Of a stretch of DNA of 64,000 bases, positions 27,001 through 40,193 are shown in pieces. Location: positions 6,076,001-6,140,000 of the forward strand of contig JAJQJQ010000003.1 of the NCBI GenBank assembly GCA_028622995.1. Reading direction: 5' to 3'. The DNA is from Panagrolaimus kolymaensis. Its lineage: Eukaryota > Nematoda > Chromadorea > Rhabditida > Panagrolaimidae. The translations under genes were made by a program, and so were the position numbers. Within the stretch, counting starts at the first letter, position 1. Every line of letters begins with the position of its first letter. The notes below the pieces were generated by a model. The model saw only the letters and a list, made by a program, of their open reading frames with translations, was not told the origin of the DNA and did no database searches.

Positions 27001-30000
27001 ATACAAAGCTTGATGCTTGTGATCATTTGATCAAAAAATGTTCATCGATTGAGGTACTTCCAATGGACGGAGCTCAAAATCCTCTTGGGAATAATTTTAA
27101 TATATTTAATAATGAATATTGAAAACAAAAAAACAGCAGAAAAAAAAAATTCTAATACAAAATCAGTAAATTTGAATAATTTATGTTAAACTTTCATTTC
27201 AAACCAACATAGCTCGATCAGAACCTTTACTTTTGCTATTGAAAACAAGATCGATTTTTGAAGGTTTTTATGTGTACTAACACATCTGATAAACAAATTT
27301 TTTTTAAAGCTTACTTATTTATGACTTTAGAATTTATTTTTACTTTATTAAAGCATTTTTTGATTGAAGTGAAAAAGCAATAATTTTTGAATGCTTCCAA
27401 ATCGTCACCATAGTATTTGATTTAAAAATGGATGTAAAAATGCATAAAAATTGATAAAAATAAAGTAATTTTCCTCTCCAAATTTTTTTCTAATTCAAAA
27501 AGTTTTTAATTAAATTTCTTGATACAAAGCTTGATGCTTGTGATCATTTGATCAAAAAATGTTCATCGATTGAGGTACTTCCAATGGACGGAGCTCAAAA
27601 TCCTCTTGGGAATAATTTTAATATATTTAATAATGAATATTGAAAACAAAAAAACAGCAGAAAAAAAAAATTCTAATACAAAATCAGTAAATTTGAATAA
27701 TTTATGTTAAACTTTCATTTCAAACCAACATAGCTCGATCAGAACCTTTACTTTTGCTATTGAAAACAAGATCGATTTTTGAAGGTTTTTATGTGTACTA
27801 ACACATCTGATAAACAAATTTTTTTTAAAGCTTACTTATTTATGACTTTAGAATTTATTTTTACTTTATTAAAGCATTTTTTGATTGAAGTGAAAAAGCA
27901 ATAATTTTTGAATGCTTCCAAATCGTCACCATAGTATTTGATTTAAAAAATGGATGTAAAAATGCATAAAAATTGATAAAAATAAAGTAATTTTCCTCTC
28001 CAAATTTTTTTCTAATTCAAAAAGTTTTTAATTAAATTTCTTGATACAAAGCTTGATGCTTGTGATCATTTGATCAAAAAATGTTCATCGATTGAGGTAC
28101 TTCCAATGGACGGAGCTCAAAATCCTCTTGGGAATAATTTTAATATATTTAATAATGAATATTGAAAACAAAAAAACAGCAGAAAAAAAAAATTCTAATA
28201 CAAAATCAGTAAATTTGAATAATTTATGTTAAACTTTCATTTCAAACCAACATAGCTCGATCAGAACCTTTACTTTTGCTATTGAAAACAAGATCGATTT
28301 TTGAAGGTTTTTATGTGTACTAACACATCTGATAAACAAATTTTTTTTAAAGCTTACTTATTTATGACTTTAGAATTTATTTTTACTTTATTAAAGCATT
28401 TTTTGATTGAAGTGAAAAAGCAATAATTTTTGAATGCTTCCAAATCGTCACCATAGTATTTGATTTAAAAATGGATGTAAAAATGCATAAAAATTGATAA
28501 AAATAAAGTAATTTTCCTCTCCAAATTTTTTTCTAATTCAAAAAGTTTTTAATTAAATTTCTTGATACAAAGCTTGATGCTTGTGATCATTTGATCAAAA
28601 AATGTTCATCGATTGAGGTACTTCCAATGGACGGAGCTCAAAATCCTCTTGGGAATAATTTTAATATATTTAATAATGAATATTGAAAACAAAAAAACAG
28701 CAGAAAAAAAAAATTCTAATACAAAATCAGTAAATTTGAATAATTTATGTTAAACTTTCATTTCAAACCAACATAGCTCGATCAGAACCTTTACTTTTGC
28801 TATTGAAAACAAGATCGATTTTTGAAGGTTTTTATGTGTACTAACACATCTGATAAACAAATTTTTTTTAAAGCTTACTTATTTATGACTTTAGAATTTA
28901 TTTTTACTTTATTAAAGCATTTTTTGATTGAAGTGAAAAAGCAATAATTTTTGAATGCTTCCAAATCGTCACCATAGTATTTGATTTAAAAAATGGATGT
29001 AAAAATGCATAAAAATTGATAAAAATAAAGTAATTTTCCTCTCCAAATTTTTTTCTAATTCAAAAAGTTTTTAATTAAATTTCTTGATACAAAGCTTGAT
29101 GCTTGTGATCATTTGATCAAAAAATGTTCATCGATTGAGGTACTTCCAATGGACGGAGCTCAAAATCCTCTTGGGAATAATTTTAATATATTTAATAATG
29201 AATATTGAAAACAACAAAAGCTCAGAAAAAAAAATTTCTAATACAAAATCAGAAAATTTGAATAATTTATGTTAAACTTTCATTTCAAACCAACATAGCT
29301 CGATCAGAACCTTTACTTTTGCTATTGAAAACAAGATCGATTTTTGAAGGTTTTTATGTGTACTAACACATCTGATAAACAAATTTTTTTTAAAGCTTAC
29401 TTATTTATGACTTTAGAATTTATTTTTACTTTATTAAAGCATTTTTTGATTGAAGTGAAAAAGCAATAATTTTTGAATGCTTCCAAATCGTCACCATAGT
29501 ATTTGATTTAAAAATGGATGTAAAAATGCATAAAAATTGATAAAAATAAAGTAATTTTCCTCTCCAAATTTTTTTCTAATTCAAAAAGTTTTTAATTAAA
29601 TTTCTTGATACAAAGCTTGATGCTTGTGATCATTTGATCAAAAAATGTTCATCGATTGAGGTACTTCCAATGGACGGAGCTCAAAATCCTCTTGGGAATA
29701 ATTTTAATATATTTAATAATGAATATTGAAAACAAAAAAACAGCAGAAAAAAAAAATTCTAATACAAAATCAGTAAATTTGAATAATTTATGTTAAACTT
29801 TCATTTCAAACCAACATAGCTCGATCAGAACCTTTACTTTTGCTATTGAAAACAAGATCGATTTTTGAAGGTTTTTATGTGTACTAACACATCTGATAAA
29901 CAAATTTTTTTTTAAAGCTTACTTATTTATGACTTTAGAATTTATTTTTACTTTATTAAAGCATTTTTTGATTGAAGTGAAAAAGCAATAATTTTTGAAT

Positions 30001-32887
30001 GCTTCCAAATCGTCACCATAGTATTTGATTTAAAAAATGGATGTAAAAATGCATAAAAATTGATAAAAATAAAGTAATTTTCCTCTCCAAATTTTTTTCT
30101 AATTCAAAAAGTTTTTAATTAAATTTCTTGATACAAAGCTTGATGCTTGTGATCATTTGATCAAAAAATGTTCATCGATTGAGGTACTTCCAATGGACGG
30201 AGCTCAAAATCCTCTTGGGAATAATTTTAATATATTTAATAATGAATATTGAAAACAAAAAAACAGCAGAAAAAAAAAATTCTAATACAAAATCAGTAAA
30301 TTTGAATAATTTATGTTAAACTTTCATTTCAAACCAACATAGCTCGATCAGAACCTTTACTTTTGCTATTGAAAACAAGATCGATTTTTGAAGGTTTTTA
30401 TGTGTACTAACACATCTGATAAACAAATTTTTTTTTAAAGCTTACTTATTTATGACTTTAGAATTTATTTTTACTTTATTAAAGCATTTTTTGATTGAAG
30501 TGAAAAAGCAATAATTTTTGAATGCTTCCAAATCGTCACCATAGTATTTGATTTAAAAAATGGATGTAAAAATGCATAAAAATTGATAAAAATAAAGTAA
30601 TTTTCCTCTCCAAATTTTTTTCTAATTCAAAAAGTTTTTAATTAAATTTCTTGATACAAAGCTTGATGCTTGTGATCATTTGATCAAAAAATGTTCATCG
30701 ATTGAGGTACTTCCAATGGACGGAGCTCAAAATCCTCTTGGGAATAATTTTAATATATTTAATAATGAATATTGAAAACAAAAAAACAGCAGAAAAAAAA
30801 AATTCTAATACAAAATCAGTAAATTTGAATAATTTATGTTAAACTTTCATTTCAAACCAACATAGCTCGATCAGAACCTTTACTTTTGCTATTGAAAACA
30901 AGATCGATTTTTGAAGGTTTTTATGTGTACTAACACATCTGATAAACAAATTTTTTTTAAAGCTTACTTATTTATGACTTTAGAATTTATTTTTACTTTA
31001 TTAAAGCATTTTTTGATTGAAGTGAAAAAGCAATAATTTTTGAATGCTTCCAAATCGTCACCATAGTATTTGATTTAAAAATGGATGTAAAAATGCATAA
31101 AAATTGATAAAAATAAAGTAATTTTCCTCTCCAAATTTTTTTCTAATTCAAAAAGTTTTTAATTAAATTTCTTGATACAAAGCTTGATGCTTGTGATCAT
31201 TTGATCAAAAAATGTTCATCGATTGAGGTACTTCCAATGGACGGAGCTCAAAATCCTCTTGGGAATAATTTTAATATATTTAATAATGAATATTGAAAAC
31301 AAAAAAACAGCAGAAAAAAAAAATTCTAATACAAAATCAGTAAATTTGAATAATTTATGTTAAACTTTCATTTCAAACCAACATAGCTCGATCAGAACCT
31401 TTACTTTTGCTATTGAAAACAAGATCGATTTTTGAAGGTTTTTATGTGTACTAACACATCTGATAAACAAATTTTTTTTAAAGCTTACTTATTTATGACT
31501 TTAGAATTTATTTTTACTTTATTAAAGCATTTTTTGATTGAAGTGAAAAAGCAATAATTTTTGAATGCTTCCAAATCGTCACCATAGTATTTGATTTAAA
31601 AATGGATGTAAAAATGCATAAAAATTGATAAAAATAAAGTAATTTTCCTCTCCAAATTTTTTTCTAATTCAAAAAGTTTTTAATTAAATTTCTTGATACA
31701 AAGCTTGATGCTTGTGATCATTTGATCAAAAAATGTTCATCGATTGAGGTACTTCCAATGGACGGAGCTCAAAATCCTCTTGGGAATAATTTTAATATAT
31801 TTAATAATGAATATTGAAAACAAAAAAACAGCAGAAAAAAAAAATTCTAATACAAAATCAGTAAATTTGAATAATTTATGTTAAACTTTCATTTCAAACC
31901 AACATAGCTCGATCAGAACCTTTACTTTTGCTATTGAAAACAAGATCGATTTTTGAAGGTTTTTATGTGTACTAACACATCTGATAAACAAATTTTTTTT
32001 AAAGCTTACTTATTTATGACTTTAGAATTTATTTTTACTTTATTAAAGCATTTTTTGATTGAAGTGAAAAAGCAATAATTTTTGAATGCTTCCAAATCGT
32101 CACCATAGTATTTGATTTAAAAATGGATGTAAAAATGCATAAAAATTGATAAAAATAAAGTAATTTTCCTCTCCAAATTTTTTTCTAATTCAAAAAGTTT
32201 TTAATTAAATTTCTTGATACAAAGCTTGATGCTTGTGATCATTTGATCAAAAAATGTTCATCGATTGAGGTACTTCCAATGGACGGAGCTCAAAATCCTC
32301 TTGGGAATAATTTTAATATATTTAATAATGAATATTGAAAACAAAAAAACAGCAGAAAAAAAAAATTCTAATACAAAATCAGTAAATTTGAATAATTTAT
32401 GTTAAACTTTCATTTCAAACCAACATAGCTCGATCAGAACCTTTACTTTTGCTATTGAAAACAAGATCGATTTTTGAAGGTTTTTATGTGTACTAACACA
32501 TCTGATAAACAAATTTTTTTTTAAAGCTTACTTATTTATGACTTTAGAATTTATTTTTACTTTATTAAAGCATTTTTTGATTGAAGTGAAAAAGCAATAA
32601 TTTTTGAATGCTTCCAAATCGTCACCATAGTATTTGATTTAAAAAATGGATGTAAAAATGCATAAAAATTGATAAAAATAAAGTAATTTTCCTCTCCAAA
32701 TTTTTTTCTAATTCAAAAAGTTTTTAATTAAATTTCTTGATACAAAGCTTGATGCTTGTGATCATTTGATCAAAAAATGTTCATCGATTGAGGTACTTCC
32801 AATGGACGGAGCTCAAAATCCTCTTGGGAATAATTTTAATATATTTAATAATGAATATTGAAAACAAAAAAACAGCAGAAAAAAAAA
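24014..32887. repeat. Array segment: copies 47-63
   Basis: Seventeen copies, all tail A except the hybrid at 29207-29235. The first three (24014-25582) are T9/A6, and the first and third of these carry C to A at 24263 and 25310 without the linked C deletion, so they are recombinants or ancestors of the delta haplotype. The rest alternate between T8/A5 and T9/A6, with T8/A6 at about 27670 and 28713. No gene is present. Confidence 0.86.
29207..29235. repeat. Second tagged tail A to tail B hybrid
   Basis: Carries the same A-to-C tag (C at 29215) and B-type gctcag ending as at 15642-15660, then a B-type head. The host copy is T8/A6 and is followed by T8/A5, as at the first site, so at least this short stretch was duplicated. 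Confidence 0.8.
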
Positions 32888-35800
32888 ATTCTAATACAAA
32901 ATCAGTAAATTTGAATAATTTATGTTAAACTTTCATTTCAAACCAACATAGCTCGATCAGAACCTTTACTTTTGCTATTGAAAACAAGATCGATTTTTGA
33001 AGGTTTTTATGTGTACTAACACATCTGATAAACAAATTTTTTTTAAAGCTTACTTATTTATGACTTTAGAATTTATTTTTACTTTATTAAAGCATTTTTT
33101 GATTGAAGTGAAAAAGCAATAATTTTTGAATGCTTCCAAATCGTCACCATAGTATTTGATTTAAAAATGGATGTAAAAATGCATAAAAATTGATAAAAAT
33201 AAAGTAATTTTCCTCTCCAAATTTTTTTCTAATTCAAAAAGTTTTTAATTAAATTTCTTGATACAAAGCTTGATGCTTGTGATCATTTGATCAAAAAATG
33301 TTCATCGATTGAGGTACTTCCAATGGACGGAGCTCAAAATCCTCTTGGGAATAATTTTAATATATTTAATAATGAATATTGAAAACAAAAAAACAGCAGA
33401 AAAAAAAAATTCTAATACAAAATCAGTAAATTTGAATAATTTATGTTAAACTTTCATTTCAAACCAACATAGCTCGATCAGAACCTTTACTTTTGCTATT
33501 GAAAACAAGATCGATTTTTGAAGGTTTTTATGTGTACTAACACATCTGATAAACAAATTTTTTTTTAAAGCTTACTTATTTATGACTTTAGAATTTATTT
33601 TTACTTTATTAAAGCATTTTTTGATTGAAGTGAAAAAGCAATAATTTTTGAATGCTTCCAAATCGTCACCATAGTATTTGATTTAAAAAATGGATGTAAA
33701 AATGCATAAAAATTGATAAAAATAAAGTAATTTTCCTCTCCAAATTTTTTTCTAATTCAAAAAGTTTTTAATTAAATTTCTTGATACAAAGCTTGATGCT
33801 TGTGATCATTTGATCAAAAAATGTTCATCGATTGAGGTACTTCCAATGGACGGAGCTCAAAATCCTCTTGGGAATAATTTTAATATATTTAATAATGAAT
33901 ATTGAAAACAAAAAAACAGCAGAAAAAAAAAATTCTAATACAAAATCAGTAAATTTGAATAATTTATGTTAAACTTTCATTTCAAACCAACATAGCTCGA
34001 TCAGAACCTTTACTTTTGCTATTGAAAACAAGATCGATTTTTGAAGGTTTTTATGTGTACTAACACATCTGATAAACAAATTTTTTTTAAAGCTTACTTA
34101 TTTATGACTTTAGAATTTATTTTTACTTTATTAAAGCATTTTTTGATTGAAGTGAAAAAGCAATAATTTTTGAATGCTTCCAAATCGTCACCATAGTATT
34201 TGATTTAAAAATGGATGTAAAAATGCATAAAAATTGATAAAAATAAAGTAATTTTCCTCTCCAAATTTTTTTCTAATTCAAAAAGTTTTTAATTAAATTT
34301 CTTGATACAAAGCTTGATGCTTGTGATCATTTGATCAAAAAATGTTCATCGATTGAGGTACTTCCAATGGACGGAGCTCAAAATCCTCTTGGGAATAATT
34401 TTAATATATTTAATAATGAATATTGAAAACAAAAAAACAGCAGAAAAAAAAAATTCTAATACAAAATCAGTAAATTTGAATAATTTATGTTAAACTTTCA
34501 TTTCAAACCAACATAGCTCGATCAGAACCTTTACTTTTGCTATTGAAAACAAGATCGATTTTTGAAGGTTTTTATGTGTACTAACACATCTGATAAACAA
34601 ATTTTTTTTTAAAGCTTACTTATTTATGACTTTAGAATTTATTTTTACTTTATTAAAGCATTTTTTGATTGAAGTGAAAAAGCAATAATTTTTGAATGCT
34701 TCCAAATCGTCACCATAGTATTTGATTTAAAAAATGGATGTAAAAATGCATAAAAATTGATAAAAATAAAGTAATTTTCCTCTCCAAATTTTTTTCTAAT
34801 TCAAAAAGTTTTTAATTAAATTTCTTGATACAAAGCTTGATGCTTGTGATCATTTGATCAAAAAATGTTCATCGATTGAGGTACTTCCAATGGACGGAGC
34901 TCAAAATCCTCTTGGGAATAATTTTAATATATTTAATAATGAATATTGAAAACAAAAAAACAGCAGAAAAAAAAAATTCTAATACAAAATCAGTAAATTT
35001 GAATAATTTATGTTAAACTTTCATTTCAAACCAACATAGCTCGATCAGAACCTTTACTTTTGCTATTGAAAACAAGATCGATTTTTGAAGGTTTTTATGT
35101 GTACTAACACATCTGATAAACAAATTTTTTTTTAAAGCTTACTTATTTATGACTTTAGAATTTATTTTTACTTTATTAAAGCATTTTTTGATTGAAGTGA
35201 AAAAGCAATAATTTTTGAATGCTTCCAAATCGTCACCATAGTATTTGATTTAAAAAATGGATGTAAAAATGCATAAAAATTGATAAAAATAAAGTAATTT
35301 TCCTCTCCAAATTTTTTTCTAATTCAAAAAGTTTTTAATTAAATTTCTTGATACAAAGCTTGATGCTTGTGATCATTTGATCAAAAAATGTTCATCGATT
35401 GAGGTACTTCCAATGGACGGAGCTCAAAATCCTCTTGGGAATAATTTTAATATATTTAATAATGAATATTGAAAACAAAAAAACAGCAGAAAAAAAAAAT
35501 TCTAATACAAAATCAGTAAATTTGAATAATTTATGTTAAACTTTCATTTCAAACCAACATAGCTCGATCAGAACCTTTACTTTTGCTATTGAAAACAAGA
35601 TCGATTTTTGAAGGTTTTTATGTGTACTAACACATCTGATAAACAAATTTTTTTTAAAGCTTACTTATTTATGACTTTAGAATTTATTTTTACTTTATTA
35701 AAGCATTTTTTGATTGAAGTGAAAAAGCAATAATTTTTGAATGCTTCCAAATCGTCACCATAGTATTTGATTTAAAAATGGATGTAAAAATGCATAAAAA

Positions 35801-38105
35801 TTGATAAAAATAAAGTAATTTTCCTCTCCAAATTTTTTTCTAATTCAAAAAGTTTTTAATTAAATTTCTTGATACAAAGCTTGATGCTTGTGATCATTTG
35901 ATCAAAAAATGTTCATCGATTGAGGTACTTCCAATGGACGGAGCTCAAAATCCTCTTGGGAATAATTTTAATATATTTAATAATGAATATTGAAAACAAA
36001 AAAACAGCAGAAAAAAAAAATTCTAATACAAAATCAGTAAATTTGAATAATTTATGTTAAACTTTCATTTCAAACCAACATAGCTCGATCAGAACCTTTA
36101 CTTTTGCTATTGAAAACAAGATCGATTTTTGAAGGTTTTTATGTGTACTAACACATCTGATAAACAAATTTTTTTTTAAAGCTTACTTATTTATGACTTT
36201 AGAATTTATTTTTACTTTATTAAAGCATTTTTTGATTGAAGTGAAAAAGCAATAATTTTTGAATGCTTCCAAATCGTCACCATAGTATTTGATTTAAAAA
36301 ATGGATGTAAAAATGCATAAAAATTGATAAAAATAAAGTAATTTTCCTCTCCAAATTTTTTTCTAATTCAAAAAGTTTTTAATTAAATTTCTTGATACAA
36401 AGCTTGATGCTTGTGATCATTTGATCAAAAAATGTTCATCGATTGAGGTACTTCCAATGGACGGAGCTCAAAATCCTCTTGGGAATAATTTTAATATATT
36501 TAATAATGAATATTGAAAACAAAAAAACAGCAGAAAAAAAAAATTCTAATACAAAATCAGTAAATTTGAATAATTTATGTTAAACTTTCATTTCAAACCA
36601 ACATAGCTCGATCAGAACCTTTACTTTTGCTATTGAAAACAAGATCGATTTTTGAAGGTTTTTATGTGTACTAACACATCTGATAAACAAATTTTTTTTA
36701 AAGCTTACTTATTTATGACTTTAGAATTTATTTTTACTTTATTAAAGCATTTTTTGATTGAAGTGAAAAAGCAATAATTTTTGAATGCTTCCAAATCGTC
36801 ACCATAGTATTTGATTTAAAAATGGATGTAAAAATGCATAAAAATTGATAAAAATAAAGTAATTTTCCTCTCCAAATTTTTTTCTAATTCAAAAAGTTTT
36901 TAATTAAATTTCTTGATACAAAGCTTGATGCTTGTGATCATTTGATCAAAAAATGTTCATCGATTGAGGTACTTCCAATGGACGGAGCTCAAAATCCTCT
37001 TGGGAATAATTTTAATATATTTAATAATGAATATTGAAAACAAAAAAACAGCAGAAAAAAAAAAATTCTAATACAAAATCAGTAAATTTGAATAATTTAT
37101 GTTAAACTTTCATTTCAAACCAACATAGCTCGATCAGAACCTTTACTTTTGCTATTGAAAACAAGATCGATTTTTGAAGGTTTTTATGTGTACTAACACA
37201 TCTGATAAACAAATTTTTTTTAAAGTTACTTATTTATGACTTTAGAATTTATTTTTACTTTATTAAAGCATTTTTTGATTGAAGTGAAAAAGCAATAATT
37301 TTTGAATGCTTACAAATCGTCACCATAGTATTTGATTTAAAAATGGATGTAAAAATGCATAAAAATTGATAAAAATAAAGTAATTTTCCTCTCCAAATTT
37401 TTTTCTAATTCAAAAAGTTTTTAATTAAATTTCTTGATACAAAGCTTGATGCTTGTGATCATTTGATCAAAAAATGTTCATCGATTGAGGTACTTCCAAT
37501 GGACGGAGCTCAAAATCCTCTTGGGAATAATTTTAATATATTTAATAATGAATATTGAAAACAAAAAAACAGCAGAAAAAAAAAATTCTAATACAAAATC
37601 AGTAAATTTGAATAATTTATGTTAAACTTTCATTTCAAACCAACATAGCTCGATCAGAACCTTTACTTTTGCTATTGAAAACAAGATCGATTTTTGAAGG
37701 TTTTTATGTGTACTAACACATCTGATAAACAAATTTTTTTTAAAGCTTACTTATTTATGACTTTAGAATTTATTTTTACTTTATTAAAGCATTTTTTGAT
37801 TGAAGTGAAAAAGCAATAATTTTTGAATGCTTCCAAATCGTCACCATAGTATTTGATTTAAAAATGGATGTAAAAATGCATAAAAATTGATAAAAATAAA
37901 GTAATTTTCCTCTCCAAATTTTTTTCTAATTCAAAAAGTTTTTAATTAAATTTCTTGATACAAAGCTTGATGCTTGTGATCATTTGATCAAAAAATGTTC
38001 ATCGATTGAGGTACTTCCAATGGACGGAGCTCAAAATCCTCTTGGGAATAATTTTAATATATTTAATAATGAATATTGAAAACAAAAAAACAGCAGAAAA
38101 AAAAA
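32888..38105. repeat. Ten-copy block, first copy of a 12-copy repeat
   Basis: Haplotype order T8/A5, T9/A6, T8/A5, T9/A6, T9/A6, T8/A5, T9/A6, T8/A5, delta, T8/A5. The same order returns at 39150-44367, an offset of 6,262 bases or 12 copies. The delta copy (missing C after 37225, C to A at 37312) anchors the match to the one at 43487 and 43574. The two copies between the blocks (38106-39149) do not match what follows the second block. Confidence 0.8.
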
Positions 38106-40193
38106 ATTCTAATACAAAATCAGTAAATTTGAATAATTTATGTTAAACTTTCATTTCAAACCAACATAGCTCGATCAGAACCTTTACTTTTGCTATTGAA
38201 AACAAGATCGATTTTTGAAGGTTTTTATGTGTACTAACACATCTGATAAACAAATTTTTTTTTAAAGCTTACTTATTTATGACTTTAGAATTTATTTTTA
38301 CTTTATTAAAGCATTTTTTGATTGAAGTGAAAAAGCAATAATTTTTGAATGCTTCCAAATCGTCACCATAGTATTTGATTTAAAAAATGGATGTAAAAAT
38401 GCATAAAAATTGATAAAAATAAAGTAATTTTCCTCTCCAAATTTTTTTCTAATTCAAAAAGTTTTTAATTAAATTTCTTGATACAAAGCTTGATGCTTGT
38501 GATCATTTGATCAAAAAATGTTCATCGATTGAGGTACTTCCAATGGACGGAGCTCAAAATCCTCTTGGGAATAATTTTAATATATTTAATAATGAATATT
38601 GAAAACAAAAAAACAGCAGAAAAAAAAAAATTCTAATACAAAATCAGTAAATTTGAATAATTTATGTTAAACTTTCATTTCAAACCAACATAGCTCGATC
38701 AGAACCTTTACTTTTGCTATTGAAAACAAGATCGATTTTTGAAGGTTTTTATGTGTACTAACACATCTGATAAACAAATTTTTTTTAAAGTTACTTATTT
38801 ATGACTTTAGAATTTATTTTTACTTTATTAAAGCATTTTTTGATTGAAGTGAAAAAGCAATAATTTTTGAATGCTTACAAATCGTCACCATAGTATTTGA
38901 TTTAAAAATGGATGTAAAAATGCATAAAAATTGATAAAAATAAAGTAATTTTCCTCTCCAAATTTTTTTCTAATTCAAAAAGTTTTTAATTAAATTTCTT
39001 GATACAAAGCTTGATGCTTGTGATCATTTGATCAAAAAATGTTCATCGATTGAGGTACTTCCAATGGACGGAGCTCAAAATCCTCTTGGGAATAATTTTA
39101 ATATATTTAATAATGAATATTGAAAACAAAAAAACAGCAGAAAAAAAAAATTCTAATACAAAATCAGTAAATTTGAATAATTTATGTTAAACTTTCATTT
39201 CAAACCAACATAGCTCGATCAGAACCTTTACTTTTGCTATTGAAAACAAGATCGATTTTTGAAGGTTTTTATGTGTACTAACACATCTGATAAACAAATT
39301 TTTTTTAAAGCTTACTTATTTATGACTTTAGAATTTATTTTTACTTTATTAAAGCATTTTTTGATTGAAGTGAAAAAGCAATAATTTTTGAATGCTTCCA
39401 AATCGTCACCATAGTATTTGATTTAAAAATGGATGTAAAAATGCATAAAAATTGATAAAAATAAAGTAATTTTCCTCTCCAAATTTTTTTCTAATTCAAA
39501 AAGTTTTTAATTAAATTTCTTGATACAAAGCTTGATGCTTGTGATCATTTGATCAAAAAATGTTCATCGATTGAGGTACTTCCAATGGACGGAGCTCAAA
39601 ATCCTCTTGGGAATAATTTTAATATATTTAATAATGAATATTGAAAACAAAAAAACAGCAGAAAAAAAAAATTCTAATACAAAATCAGTAAATTTGAATA
39701 ATTTATGTTAAACTTTCATTTCAAACCAACATAGCTCGATCAGAACCTTTACTTTTGCTATTGAAAACAAGATCGATTTTTGAAGGTTTTTATGTGTACT
39801 AACACATCTGATAAACAAATTTTTTTTTAAAGCTTACTTATTTATGACTTTAGAATTTATTTTTACTTTATTAAAGCATTTTTTGATTGAAGTGAAAAAG
39901 CAATAATTTTTGAATGCTTCCAAATCGTCACCATAGTATTTGATTTAAAAAATGGATGTAAAAATGCATAAAAATTGATAAAAATAAAGTAATTTTCCTC
40001 TCCAAATTTTTTTCTAATTCAAAAAGTTTTTAATTAAATTTCTTGATACAAAGCTTGATGCTTGTGATCATTTGATCAAAAAATGTTCATCGATTGAGGT
40101 ACTTCCAATGGACGGAGCTCAAAATCCTCTTGGGAATAATTTTAATATATTTAATAATGAATATTGAAAACAAAAAAACAGCAGAAAAAAAAA
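35499..40193. repeat. Second copy of the nine-copy block
   Basis: Matches 19319-24013 copy by copy in T/A tract haplotype. It has the two delta copies at the same internal positions: missing C after 37225 and 38790, C to A at 37312 and 38877, and an A11 tract before each. It overlaps both units of the 12-copy repeat, so the two duplications happened in sequence. Confidence 0.8.
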
